Assembly (NCBI RefSeq): GCF_001718195.1
Contig: NZ_MCNV01000003.1
Location: forward strand, 434,001-498,000
Length of the DNA stretch: 64,000 nucleotides
DNA from: Paraburkholderia nodosa
Lineage (GTDB): Bacteria; Pseudomonadota; Gammaproteobacteria; Burkholderiales; Burkholderiaceae
Direction: 5' to 3'
The notes below the pieces were generated by a model. The model saw nothing but the letters and a program-made list of their open reading frames with translations. It did not search any database and was not told the DNA's origin. A program made the translations under genes and the position numbers. Within the stretch, counting starts at the first letter, position 1. The number at the start of each line of letters is the position of its first letter. Shown here piece after piece: positions 20,777 to 29,907 of the stretch.

Positions 20777-22465
20777 ATGAAACGACCGCAGTCCCGCCGT
20801 CCGCATGACGTGTCCGACCCGTCCCGCCTCGAAGCGCTGCGCCCCGAGGCCGGCGACCACGGCAACCACGCACTCGACGAATTCGCTGCCGGCCGCCTCA
20901 CGCGCCGCGAGCTGCTGCGCTATGCCAGCGCAGTAGGCCTCACGGCACTGCCCGGGTTTGCGGGACTCGCCGTGCCGCGCGGCGCGCATGCCCAGGGCGC
21001 GGCAAAGCCCGGCGAGCAGACCATCCGCGTGGCGCACCTGATGCCCGCGGGCGCGGTCGATCCGCTCACCGTGACCGATGCGGGCGCGCTGTGCCTCCTG
21101 AACCAGACCGGCGAATTCCTCGCCAACGACGACGCGCAAGGCCATCTGCAACCCGCCCTCGCGCTCTCCTGGCAAGCCAACGCCAAAGCAGACGTCTGGA
21201 CGTTCAAGCTGCGCCCCAACGTGAAATTCCACGACGGCCAGCCGTTCGGCGCGAAGGACGTGGTGGCGACCTTCGATCGCCTCGCCGACCCCGCAAGCGG
21301 CTCGGCGGCGCTCTCGGTGCTCAAGGGCGTGCTCTCGAAAGGCGGCACGAAGGCCGTCGACGATCACACGGTCGAGTTCCATCTCGACGCGCCCAACGGC
21401 AACTTCGCCTACTACGTTTCTTCGGACAACTACAACGCCGTGATGCTGCCCGCCAACTATGCGGGCAATTACGAAAAGAGCTTTATCGGCACCGGGCCGT
21501 TCAAGCTCGACAAATTCGAAGCGCGGCGCGGCGTGAGCTTCGTGCGCAATCCCGACTATTGGGGCGACAAGGCGCTGCCCGCGCGCGTGGAGTTCGCCTT
21601 CTACGCCGACGAGCAGGCGCAGTTGCTCGCGCTGCAAGGCCACCAGGCCGACGTGATGGGCACCTTCACCGTGCAGGGCGGCATCGGCATCCTGAACAAT
21701 CCCGACTTCAAGGTGATCGGCGTGCGCTCGAGCGCGCATCGCCAGATCCACATGCGCAACGACTCGCCCACGTTCAAGGACAAGCGCGTACGCCAGGCGC
21801 TTGCGCTTGCGCTCGATCGCGACGTGCTCGTGCGCGGGCTGTTCAAGGGCCGCGCCGTGGTGGGCAACGACAGCCCGTTCGCGCCCATCTTCCCGTCCAC
21901 GGCGACCGACGTGCCCCAGCGCAAGATCGACGTCGCGAAGGCACGCCAGTTGCTCGCGCAGGCGGGCGTGCCCAACGGCTTCGACGTGACGCTCACCACC
22001 GAGAAGTACATGGAGATACCGGACCTCGCCGTGGTCGTGCAGAACGCGGCGAAGGCGGTCGGCATCCGCATCGCGCTCAAGGTGGAAAGCCAGTCGCAGT
22101 ACTACGGCGCGGGCACGTTCGGCAAATCGGACTGGCTCGACTCGCCGCTCGGCATTACCGACTATGGGCACCGCGGCGTGCCGAACGTGTTTCTCAACGC
22201 GCCACTCACCTCGGGCGGCACGTGGAATGCTGCGCACTTTCGCAATGCGCAGTACGACAAGCTGGTCGCGCAGTTCGCGGCGACGCTCGACGTAGCGGCC
22301 CAGAAGCAGGTGGCGAGGCAGATTCAGACGCTGCTGCTCGACGAGACGCCCGTGATCATCCCGTACTTCTACGACCAGTTGATCGCACAGCGCGCCGTGC
22401 TTTCGGGTGTGCGCTTCACGGCGCTCGCCCAGCTCTATTTCGACCGCGCGACGCTCGCCGCCTGA
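20777..22465 (+). CDS. ABC transporter substrate-binding protein, peptide/opine/nickel (SBP_bac_5) family
   Basis: Periplasmic ligand-binding protein of 562 residues, first gene of a four-gene importer. A long N-terminal region ends in a twin-arginine-type signal (LTRRELLRYASAVGL ... RGAHAQ). The mature part shows cluster 5 features: WTFKLRPNVKFHDGQPFGAKDVV, TGPFKLDKFE and NPDYWGD, and RVRQALALALDRD near the middle. Ligand unknown: oligopeptides are the family default, but the NiCoT gene just upstream keeps a metal chelate possible. Confidence 0.9.
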   Translation: MKRPQSRRPHDVSDPSRLEALRPEAGDHGNHALDEFAAGRLTRRELLRYASAVGLTALPGFAGLAVPRGAHAQGAAKPGEQTIRVAHLMPAGAVDPLTVTDAGALCLLNQTGEFLANDDAQGHLQPALALSWQANAKADVWTFKLRPNVKFHDGQPFGAKDVVATFDRLADPASGSAALSVLKGVLSKGGTKAVDDHTVEFHLDAPNGNFAYYVSSDNYNAVMLPANYAGNYEKSFIGTGPFKLDKFEARRGVSFVRNPDYWGDKALPARVEFAFYADEQAQLLALQGHQADVMGTFTVQGGIGILNNPDFKVIGVRSSAHRQIHMRNDSPTFKDKRVRQALALALDRDVLVRGLFKGRAVVGNDSPFAPIFPSTATDVPQRKIDVAKARQLLAQAGVPNGFDVTLTTEKYMEIPDLAVVVQNAAKAVGIRIALKVESQSQYYGAGTFGKSDWLDSPLGITDYGHRGVPNVFLNAPLTSGGTWNAAHFRNAQYDKLVAQFAATLDVAAQKQVARQIQTLLLDETPVIIPYFYDQLIAQRAVLSGVRFTALAQLYFDRATLAA

Positions 22466-22497
22466 ACCGGCCCAAGCGCACCCGAAACGGAGGTCCG

Positions 22498-23520
22498 ATG
22501 GCTACTCCGCTCCCGCCCATATCGAATCCGGCCGGCACCGCGCGCGCATTCGCCCCACGCGCCGGCGTCGCGCGCTTTCTCGGCCGGCGCGCCGCCTGGG
22601 CGATCTTCACGCTCTGGCTGCTCTCGGTACTCGTGTTCGCGGGCGGCCAGCTGCTGCCCGGCGATATCGGCCGCGCGGTGCTGGGCCCGCTCGCCGACGC
22701 GCGCGCCGTGGCCGCCCTCAATCACGAACTGGGCGCGGACCGGCCGGTGCTCGACCAGTACGTTTCGTGGATCACGCATGCGCTGCGCGGCGACTTCGGC
22801 ATGTCGTGGAGCTACAAGCAGCCCGTCGCGCCGTTCGTGGGGGACGCGCTCCTGCAGTCGGCCAGGCTCGGCCTGCTCGCATTCGTCGTGGTGGTGCCGC
22901 TCGGCATTGCGGGCGGCGTATGGGCGGCGCTCCACGAAGGCCGCCTGATCGACCGCGCGATCAGCACGGGCGGCCTGTGCGCGAGCGCAGTGCCGGAATT
23001 CGTCTCGTCGATCGTGCTGATCCTCATCTTCGGCGTGTGGCTGCGCTGGCTGCCTATCGAGGCCACCGCGCCCAGCGGCGCGGGCGCGCTCGAACAATTG
23101 CGGCACCTCGTGCTGCCCGTGCTGCCGCTCGTGCTCGTGTTCTTCGGCTATCTCGCACGCATCGCGCGTGCGGGCACGATCACGGCGCTCGATGCCGACT
23201 ACACGCGCACCGCGATTCTCAAGGGGCTGCCGAGCCACGTCGTGATCGTGCGGCACGTGCTGCGCAATGCGCTGCTGCCCAGCGTGACGGTGGCGGCCAC
23301 GCAGCTCGGCTATCTGATTGGCGGGCTCGTTGTGGTCGAATCGCTGTTCCGCTATCCTGGCGTAGGCTCCCTCATCTTCAACGCCGCGAAGGCCAAGGAC
23401 TTCCCGTTGCTCGAAGCGGGCGTGCTTGCGGTGGGCGCGGTCTATACACTCGCCAATCTCGCCGCCGACGCCCTGCACGCATTGCTCGACCCGCGCCTGC
23501 GCGCGCCGGGAGGCACATGA
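22498..23520 (+). CDS. ABC importer permease 1 (DppB/OppB type)
   Basis: 340-residue inner-membrane permease with six hydrophobic segments, including the first-segment LSVLVFAGGQLLPGD, the periplasmic loop with LGADRPVLDQYVSW, and the EAA loop region DYTRTAILKGLPSHVVIVRHVLRN cut here to its key DYTRTAILKGL. ATG at 22498 has CGGAGG 4 bases upstream and lies 32 bp after the binding-protein gene. Its stop overlaps the next start in an ATGA. Confidence 0.92.
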   Translation: MATPLPPISNPAGTARAFAPRAGVARFLGRRAAWAIFTLWLLSVLVFAGGQLLPGDIGRAVLGPLADARAVAALNHELGADRPVLDQYVSWITHALRGDFGMSWSYKQPVAPFVGDALLQSARLGLLAFVVVVPLGIAGGVWAALHEGRLIDRAISTGGLCASAVPEFVSSIVLILIFGVWLRWLPIEATAPSGAGALEQLRHLVLPVLPLVLVFFGYLARIARAGTITALDADYTRTAILKGLPSHVVIVRHVLRNALLPSVTVAATQLGYLIGGLVVVESLFRYPGVGSLIFNAAKAKDFPLLEAGVLAVGAVYTLANLAADALHALLDPRLRAPGGT

Positions 23521-24410
23521 ACGATACGGCATCCGAAGCAATTCTCCCGGGCGGCGAACCGGGCGAAGAAGCGCTCGCCGACACGCGTCTGCGCGACACG
23601 CTGCATCTGCTGCTGCGCTCGCCCTCGTTCGTCGCGGGTGCGCTGATCCTCTTATGGTGGATCGTCTGCGCACTCGCGGGCCCGTGGTTCGCGCCGCACG
23701 ACGCCTACGCGTCCGATCCGCTCAGCTCGCTCCTGCCGCCGGACCATACGCACTGGTGCGGCACCGACCAGCTCGGCCGCGAGATCTGCTCGCGCGTGAT
23801 CGTGGGCGCGCGCGACATCCTCACGATCGCGCCGCTCGCCACGCTCGTCGGCACGCTCGCGGGCGCGGCGCTCGGGCTGATCACGGGCTATTTCGAAGGC
23901 GCAGTCGGCACGCTCGTCGCGCGCACGCTCGATGCCGTGCTCGCGCTGCCGCTCGTGATCGTCGCGCTGCTCGTGCTCGCGGCCGTGGGCGCCTCGAATC
24001 TCGCCGTGGTGCTCGTGATCGGCATCACGTTTGCGCCGCTCATCGCGCGCACGGTGCGCGCGGCGGTGCTCGCCGAGCGCCATCTCGACTACGTGGCGGC
24101 GGCTCGCCTGCGCGGCGCGAGCGCGTTCGCCGTGATGTTCACGGAGATTCTGCCCAACGTCTGGCCGCCCATCGTCGTCGAGGCGACGGTACGCCTCGGC
24201 TATGCGATCTTCGCGGTGGCGACGCTCTCGTTCCTCGGCTTCGGCATCCAGCCGCCGTCCGCCGACTGGGGGCTCGCGCTCGCCGAGTCGTACACGCTGC
24301 TCGCGGGCGGCGCATGGTGGACCGTGGCGTTCGACGCGCTCGCCATCGCCTCGCTCGTGGTGGCCGTGAACCTGATCGCCGACAGCCTGCGCGAGGTGCT
24401 CCAATCGTGA
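23517..24410 (+). CDS. ABC importer permease 2 (DppC/OppC type)
   Basis: 297-residue permease partner, with the DppC-type N-terminal extension, the HWCGTDQLGREICSRVIVGAR motif region (key GTDQLGREI), six hydrophobic segments and the EAA loop (YVAAARLRGASAFAVMF). It overlaps the upstream permease by ATGA and the downstream ATPase by GTGA, so all three are translationally coupled. Confidence 0.92.
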   Translation: MNDTASEAILPGGEPGEEALADTRLRDTLHLLLRSPSFVAGALILLWWIVCALAGPWFAPHDAYASDPLSSLLPPDHTHWCGTDQLGREICSRVIVGARDILTIAPLATLVGTLAGAALGLITGYFEGAVGTLVARTLDAVLALPLVIVALLVLAAVGASNLAVVLVIGITFAPLIARTVRAAVLAERHLDYVAAARLRGASAFAVMFTEILPNVWPPIVVEATVRLGYAIFAVATLSFLGFGIQPPSADWGLALAESYTLLAGGAWWTVAFDALAIASLVVAVNLIADSLREVLQS

Positions 24411-26503
24411 ACCGCCCCGCTTCTTCACGCCCCGCTCTCGCCACCTTCAGTGCGCCGCGCGACGACGACGCGCTCGCGCTCGTCGGCCTCACCGTCGCTT
24501 ACCGCGTGCGCGGGCGCGACCGCGACGTGCTCACCGACGTCTCGCTGCGCATCCGGCGCGGCGAAGCGTATGGGCTCGTCGGCGAATCGGGCTGCGGCAA
24601 GTCGACGGTCGCGCTCGCCGCGCTGCGCTATCTCCCGCGCAACGGCCGCGTGAAGGCCGGGCGCATCGCGATCGCGGGCGACGACGTGCTCGCGCTCGAC
24701 GCCGACGGCCTGCGCGCGCTGCGCGCCAACGCCGTTTCGATGGTCTATCAGGACCCCGCCAGCGCACTCAATCCCACGCTCACGATTGCCCGCCAGCTGA
24801 ACGAAGCGTTCGAAGCCACGGGCGCCGACGCGAGCGTGGCCCGCTCGCGCTCGCACGCGATGCTCGAACGTGTGCGCATTGCCGATCCGGGCCGCGTGCT
24901 GGCGAGCTATCCGCATCAGCTCTCGGGCGGCATGCAGCAGCGCGTGGTGATCGCGATGGCGCTCGCGTCGAACCCCACGCTCCTGATTCTCGACGAACCG
25001 ACCACGGGCCTCGACGCCACCGTCGAGGCCGAGGTGCTCGACCTCATCGCGAAGCTGCGTGCGGAACTGGGCATGGCGGTGCTGCTCATCAGCCACGACC
25101 TCGCGGTGATCGGGCGCATGTGCGAACGCGTGGGCGTGCTCTACGCGGGGCGGCTCGTCGAGGAAGGCGCCACGCGCGACGTGTTCGAGCGCGCGCGGCA
25201 TCCGTACACGGTCGGCCTGCTGCGCTGCCTGCCGGCGCAGGGCCGCAACAAGCATGCGGGCGCGCTCGACACGATACCGGGCGAGTTGCCGGCGCCTGGC
25301 GTGAACTCGCCCGGCTGCATCTACGCACCGCGCTGTCGCCTCGCCGACGCGCGTTGCCGCGTGGAAGCGCCGCCGCCGCATCGCATGGCCTCGCCGCACG
25401 GCGAACAGATGTCGCGCTGCCACTATCACGAACGCGCGATCGACTTGCCGTTCGGGAATCTGATCGGAGGCGGCGACGGTTCGCAGACTTCGAGCGGTGG
25501 TCCGTCGAATGGCGAAGACGAACCGCGCGTCGTATTGCGCGCGCTCGACGTCTCGCGCACCTTCGGACACGGCGCGCAAGCCGTGCGCGCACTCGACGGC
25601 GTATCGATCGAGCTGCATGCGGGCGAGACGCTCGGCGTCGTGGGCGAATCGGGCAGCGGCAAGACGACGCTCGCGCGCATGCTGCTCGGCCTGCATGCGC
25701 CCGACGCGGGCGGCGCCGTCGAACTCGACGGCAAGCGCCTGCACGCCCACGTCGCGCGGCGTCGCGCCGACGAGCGCGCGGCGCTGCGCGTCGTGTTCCA
25801 GCATCCGGACGCCTCGCTCAATCGCGCGCTGCCCGTGAAACGGCTGATCGAGCGCGCGCTGTCCCGGCCGCGCGACGACACGGCGGCAGTTCACCAGGCC
25901 TCAGACGAATCGCGCATCGCGGGACTGCTCGAGGCCGTACGCGTACCGGCACGCTATCTCGTGGCACGCGCGCGGCAACTCTCGGGCGGGCTCAAGCAGC
26001 GTGTGGCGATTGCCCAGGCGTTCGCGGGCGAGCCGCGCATCGTGATCTGCGACGAGCCCACCTCGGCGCTCGACGTCTCCGTGCAGGCCGCGATTCTCAA
26101 CCTGCTCGCACGCCTGCAGCGCGAACGCGGCGTGAGCTACCTGTTCATTTCGCACGACCTGGATGTCGTGCGCTATCTCGCCGATCGCATCGTCGTGCTC
26201 TATGCGGGCCGTGTCGTGGAAAGCGGCCCGGCCGGCGCAGTCTTCGACGGCCCGTGGCATCCGTATACAGAAACGCTGCTGGCTGCGCGCGCGCTCGGTG
26301 CGGCAACGGCCAACGGCGCGAACGCCGCGGGGCGCGGCTGCATTTTCAGCGCGCACTGCCCGCGCAAGCTCGGCGCCATTTGCGACGAAGCGCCTCCACC
26401 GCTCGCCGACGCGGGCGGCGGCCATCGCATTCTCTGCCACATTCCCGTAGACGAATTGCGCGCGCAACAGAGCGCCACCGCGGCCACACAAGCGGCGACC
26501 TGA
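24407..26503 (+). CDS. Fused double ATP-binding protein (DppD-DppF type) of the ABC importer
   Basis: 698 residues carrying two complete nucleotide-binding domains in one chain. Domain 1: Walker A GESGCGKST (about residue 59), YQDP, signature LSGGMQQR, Walker B LLILDEPT, SHDLAV, then an Opp-type C-terminal Cys cluster (GCIYAPRC ... CR ... CHYH). Domain 2: GESGSGKTT, FQHP, LSGGLKQR, IVICDEPTSALD, SHDLDV and a second Cys cluster (CIFSAHCP). GTG start overlaps the permease stop (GTGA). Both halves look catalytically intact. Confidence 0.92.
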   Translation: MNRPASSRPALATFSAPRDDDALALVGLTVAYRVRGRDRDVLTDVSLRIRRGEAYGLVGESGCGKSTVALAALRYLPRNGRVKAGRIAIAGDDVLALDADGLRALRANAVSMVYQDPASALNPTLTIARQLNEAFEATGADASVARSRSHAMLERVRIADPGRVLASYPHQLSGGMQQRVVIAMALASNPTLLILDEPTTGLDATVEAEVLDLIAKLRAELGMAVLLISHDLAVIGRMCERVGVLYAGRLVEEGATRDVFERARHPYTVGLLRCLPAQGRNKHAGALDTIPGELPAPGVNSPGCIYAPRCRLADARCRVEAPPPHRMASPHGEQMSRCHYHERAIDLPFGNLIGGGDGSQTSSGGPSNGEDEPRVVLRALDVSRTFGHGAQAVRALDGVSIELHAGETLGVVGESGSGKTTLARMLLGLHAPDAGGAVELDGKRLHAHVARRRADERAALRVVFQHPDASLNRALPVKRLIERALSRPRDDTAAVHQASDESRIAGLLEAVRVPARYLVARARQLSGGLKQRVAIAQAFAGEPRIVICDEPTSALDVSVQAAILNLLARLQRERGVSYLFISHDLDVVRYLADRIVVLYAGRVVESGPAGAVFDGPWHPYTETLLAARALGAATANGANAAGRGCIFSAHCPRKLGAICDEAPPPLADAGGGHRILCHIPVDELRAQQSATAATQAAT

Positions 26504-27046
26504 CGGCGCGATAGTGCGCATATCGCATCCGGCTTCGTTGCGCTGTCCGCTTTCGCAACGCGATTCGCGCCATTCAGCGCGCGCGTTTCATCGCCGTAAC
26601 GTTTTCCGCGTTTTTTCCGCCACGCGGGCGACACATCAATTGTCAAGTCCACCCCACACGCCTCTCCCCGGCCGATGGCACAAAACTGGCTATATCGCCA
26701 CCAGGCATCCGGCCGCTGCAATCCAGTGCAATCCGCCCCGACACGCGCGGGGCGTCGCACCGGGCGGACGAATGACCGGTCGCTCGACGCGCTTGTAATC
26801 TGCCGTCCCACGCCAATGGGTCCCGACAATCCACAAGCAGTCCTGCGCAAACCGGTCATCCTGCGCACGGCCTGACCGGGTGCCTTTTGTTTGGCGAGTA
26901 CCGCTCCAGCCGGATCGAACCCAATACGCCGGCGCGAAGCGGGTTGCGAGCCTGACGGAGTCGGCGCACGCGCACGAGGCGTGCGGCCTGCACGGGGGCA
27001 TGGGAGACGACAGCGCATCACGCTGCCGCCTTGCGGGGAGAACAAG
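26504..27046. other. Intergenic region ahead of the glycine-rich gene
   Basis: 543 bp with no credible gene. It contains a sigma-54-like element at 26676-26691; no clear terminator for the ABC operon is seen. Confidence 0.6.
26676..26691 (+). promoter_or_regulatory. Candidate sigma-54 (-24/-12) promoter
   Basis: TGGCAC at 26676-26681 and TGGCT at 26687-26691, so that the -24 GG and -12 GC are separated exactly as in the consensus (TGGCACG-N4-TTGCW); mismatches are the G after TGGCAC and one T of the -12 box. It would give the glycine-rich gene a leader of about 340 bases. Confidence 0.4.
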
Positions 27047-27898
27047 ATGAAAAAGATCCACATTCATCAGTACTGCGATTGGATAAGCCGGGGAGCTGGC
27101 ATGTGCGCGGTGGGCGCGGGGGTTTTATTTGCCGTGATCTCTGCGCACGCTGCAGGCGATGCCATCAATCCCGTGATCCTGCTCGCCGACGCACCTTTGC
27201 CGGCGAGCGGGGCCGAGGGCTTCGGGGCTTTCGGCGCACCGGTTGCTGCCGATTCGCCTGCTGCCAGCATTTCGTCGAAAACTGATTCGGAGTCCGATTC
27301 GGCTGCGCTGGCGAGCGACGTTTCCACGGTATTCGCGCCGAACGATTGCATTAGCCGGACGGGCAGCGCATGTTTCCGGGGCAACGGCGGCGGCCGTGGC
27401 GGCCCGGGTTCATCGAGCGGCAGCAACGGCGGCAGCGGCGGCGGTGCGGGCGCCGCGACGGCCAGTACGGGAGGGCTTGGCCGCAGCGGCAGCTCTAGCG
27501 TGGGAGGGACGGGACCGAGCGGTTCGGGAGGCGGTTCCAGCAACTCCGGCGGCGGGAAAGGCGGCAGTGGGAAAGGCGGCGGTGGAAGCAACGGCGGTAG
27601 CAACAGCGGTGGCAGTAACAGCGGTGGCAGCAACAGCGGCGGTGCCAACAACGGTGGCGGAAGCAGCGGCGGTAGCAACAGCGGCGGCAGTTCAGGCGGC
27701 TGTGGCTGCGGCAGCCACGGCGGATCGGCTAGCGGCCCTTCGGGCGGCCCAGCAGGCGGATTCGGCGGCGGCTTTGGCGGGGGTTTCGGCGGATTCGGCG
27801 GTGGCTTCGGAGGTGGATTCGGCAAAGGTGGACCGTCGGGCGGCCCGGGCGGCGGGTACGGCGGCGGACACGGTGGCGGCCATGGCAGCGGTCATTGA
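27047..27898 (+). CDS. Exported glycine-rich repetitive protein, hypothetical
   Basis: 283 residues; no family recognised. A signal-like hydrophobic stretch (GMCAVGAGVLFAVISAHA) follows a His-rich start; then a short mixed region with two Cys (NDCISRTGSACFRGNG), then low-complexity sequence: about 110 residues of Gly/Ser/Asn units (GGSNS type), a CGCGSHGG patch, and a GGFGGGFGGGFGGFGG tract ending in a His/Gly tail (GGGHGGGHGSGH). ATG at 27047 is preceded by GGGAG 6 bases away. A surface, adhesive or metal-binding role is possible but unsupported. It stands alone. Confidence 0.72.
   Translation: MKKIHIHQYCDWISRGAGMCAVGAGVLFAVISAHAAGDAINPVILLADAPLPASGAEGFGAFGAPVAADSPAASISSKTDSESDSAALASDVSTVFAPNDCISRTGSACFRGNGGGRGGPGSSSGSNGGSGGGAGAATASTGGLGRSGSSSVGGTGPSGSGGGSSNSGGGKGGSGKGGGGSNGGSNSGGSNSGGSNSGGANNGGGSSGGSNSGGSSGGCGCGSHGGSASGPSGGPAGGFGGGFGGGFGGFGGGFGGGFGKGGPSGGPGGGYGGGHGGGHGSGH
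27586..27700 (+). repeat. In-frame Gly/Ser/Asn repeat tract
   Basis: Imperfect 15-bp units coding GGSNS/GGANN/GGSSG, with varied third codon positions. Confidence 0.8.
27758..27825 (+). repeat. In-frame Phe-Gly repeat tract
   Basis: Units coding FGGG or FGG repeated about six times with varied glycine codons. Confidence 0.8.
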
Positions 27899-28135
27899 AC
27901 CTGTACGGCGGTGCAGGCAGACCGCCGCAGCCACTCCGATCTGGCGCGACGGCCAGGCGCGCCAGTCCTGGCGTCGGCGGCGGCGTCCCGGTCCCCCGGC
28001 CGGGCACCGCCGCCGTGGGCCGGTCGCCGGATGCGCGATGCGCGTGGCGTTCCCAGGCGGCCACACCGGCTGTCTGCTCGCCATACGCCGATGCCTGGTA
28101 TGACCGCGCATGCAAACGCCTACCCCATTCGCGCC

Positions 28136-28981
28136 CTACAGCATCTCGAGCGGACGCTTGCTGCGCGGCGGCTTGAAATACGCGTCGAGCGCCGCGTGCT
28201 CTTGCTCGCCGAGCACGAGATCGAGCGCCGCGCGGTTGTCGCGCACGTGCTCGACGCGCCCCGCCTTCGGAATCGCACAGACCCCGCTTTGACCCAGCAC
28301 CCACGCCATCGCCACGCGATAGACCGACACCCCGTGTGCGTGAGCGATGTCGTCGAGCGGCGAGCGCCTCGGCAAGCGCGCGTGATCGACGGGGCTATAC
28401 GCCATCACCGGCATGCGATGCGCGGCGCTCCACGGCAGCAGGTCGAATTCCGCGCCGCGCCTTGCGATGTTGTAGAGAATCTGGTTGGTCGCGCACGCGT
28501 CGCCGCCGGGCGTAGCGAACAGCTCATCCATGTCGTCGGTGTCGAAGTTGCTCACGCCCCAGTGACGGATCTTGCCCGCGCGCACGAGCGCTTCGAACCC
28601 TTCGACCGTCTCTTCGAGCGGCACCCCGCCGCGCCAGTGCAGCAGATAGAGATCGAGCCGGTCGGTGCCGAGACGTTTCAGGCTCGCCTCGCACGCGCGC
28701 GCGACGCCGCTGCGGCTCGCGTTGTGCGGATACACCTTGCTCACCAGAAACACCTCGTCGCGCAGGCCCTGCAAGGCCTCGCCTACGAGGCGCTCGGTCG
28801 CGCCGTCGCCGTACATCTCGGCGGTGTCGATGAGCGTCATGCCGAGCGCCACGCCTTCGCGCAGCGCGGCGATTTCCGCCGCGCGATGCGCGCTGCGCTC
28901 GCCCATTTCCCACGTGCCCTGCCCCAGCTTCGGAATGCGTTCGCCGTCCGGCAATGCGACGCTTGCGATATCGGTCGTCAT
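28136..28981 (-). CDS. Aldo/keto reductase
   Basis: NAD(P)H-dependent oxidoreductase with a TIM-barrel fold, 281 residues. The AKR catalytic tetrad can be placed: Asp in LIDTAEMYGDG, Tyr in the same motif, Lys in VSKVYPHN and His in YLLHWRGG; GVSNFD and the late IPKAGRVEHV cofactor-binding segment are present. Substrate unknown. AGGGAG lies just before the ATG. Divergent from the GntR gene, 158 bp away. Confidence 0.9.
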   Translation of the reverse strand: MTTDIASVALPDGERIPKLGQGTWEMGERSAHRAAEIAALREGVALGMTLIDTAEMYGDGATERLVGEALQGLRDEVFLVSKVYPHNASRSGVARACEASLKRLGTDRLDLYLLHWRGGVPLEETVEGFEALVRAGKIRHWGVSNFDTDDMDELFATPGGDACATNQILYNIARRGAEFDLLPWSAAHRMPVMAYSPVDHARLPRRSPLDDIAHAHGVSVYRVAMAWVLGQSGVCAIPKAGRVEHVRDNRAALDLVLGEQEHAALDAYFKPPRSKRPLEML

Positions 28982-29139
28982 GATCTCCCTTTGCGCGCTG
29001 CAACGGCGCCCACTGGCAAAGAACGGCCAGTGTATCGCCTCGCGCGCAATGCGGTCATACGCACTCTCGCAAGCCGTTCATTTCCGCGATTGCGCATCGA
29101 TGACATAAAATTGCCGTTCGCCTTTCATGCCTGCCTCCC

Positions 29140-29886
29140 ATGAACGCACCCACGGAAGACCGCTGGCGCGACCTGCGCCCGGACCCGGACAACGACACGC
29201 CGCTCTATCTGCAGCTCGCGCGCAAGCTGAGCCTCGCGATCCACGACAATCGCTGGAACGCGGGCGAAGCCCTGCCTTCGGAGCGCGTACTCGCGGAGTC
29301 GCTCGGCGTTTCGCGCATCACGGCGCGCAAGGCGATCGCGCTGCTCGTCGAGCAGGGCCTGATTCGCCGCACGCAAGGCGCGGGCAGCTTCATCACGCCG
29401 CGCATCGAAGACCCGCTCTCGCGCCTCACGAGCTTCAGCGAGATGCTGCGCCAGCGCGGCTTCACGCCGAGCTCGCGCTGGCTCTCGCGCGAAATCCAGC
29501 CCGCGAGCCGCGATGAAGTGATCCAACTCGGGCTCTCGCCGGCGGCGGCCGTCACGCGCCTGAAGCGCCTGCGTCTGGCCGACGGCATCGTCATGGCCGT
29601 CGAAAACTCGACCTTTCCCGCCGCGCTGATTCCCGACCCGAACGCGATCGGCGATTCGCTCTATAGCTTTCTCGAACAGCGCGGGCTTTCGATCGTGCGC
29701 GCGCTGCAACGCTTTCGCGCCGTGAACGCGAGCGACGAAATCGCGCGGCAGATGAGCATCGCGCCCAACGAGGCGCTGCTGCTCATCACGCGCGTGGGCT
29801 ATACGTCCGACCAGCGCGCCATCGAACTCACCGATACCTACTGCCGCAACGATTATTACGATTTCGTCGCGGAACTGCGCAAGTAG
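29140..29886 (+). CDS. GntR-family regulator, HutC subfamily (UTRA domain)
   Basis: 248-residue one-component regulator. The N-terminal winged helix (LPSERVLAESLGVSRITARKAIALL, key PSERVLAESLGVSR) is followed by a UTRA ligand domain from about residue 90 (LSRLTSFSEMLRQRGFTPSS). HutC-type members sense small molecules such as N-acetylglucosamine-6-P or urocanate, but no such pathway is next to it. No clear Shine-Dalgarno precedes the ATG. It could act on the divergent aldo/keto reductase. Confidence 0.88.
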   Translation: MNAPTEDRWRDLRPDPDNDTPLYLQLARKLSLAIHDNRWNAGEALPSERVLAESLGVSRITARKAIALLVEQGLIRRTQGAGSFITPRIEDPLSRLTSFSEMLRQRGFTPSSRWLSREIQPASRDEVIQLGLSPAAAVTRLKRLRLADGIVMAVENSTFPAALIPDPNAIGDSLYSFLEQRGLSIVRALQRFRAVNASDEIARQMSIAPNEALLLITRVGYTSDQRAIELTDTYCRNDYYDFVAELRK

Positions 29887-29907
29887 CGCGCGAAAACGCG
29901 ACAGCAT

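Noticed and set aside
27067..27825. Proline-rich minus-strand frame opposite the glycine-rich gene
   Set aside because: Pro/Leu repeats are the reverse complement of glycine codons; the sense frame has the signal sequence and ribosome site.
27586..27825. Possible CRISPR or tandem-repeat locus
   Set aside because: Repeats are short, in frame, with third-position variation, and code Gly repeats; there are no spacers of fixed length.
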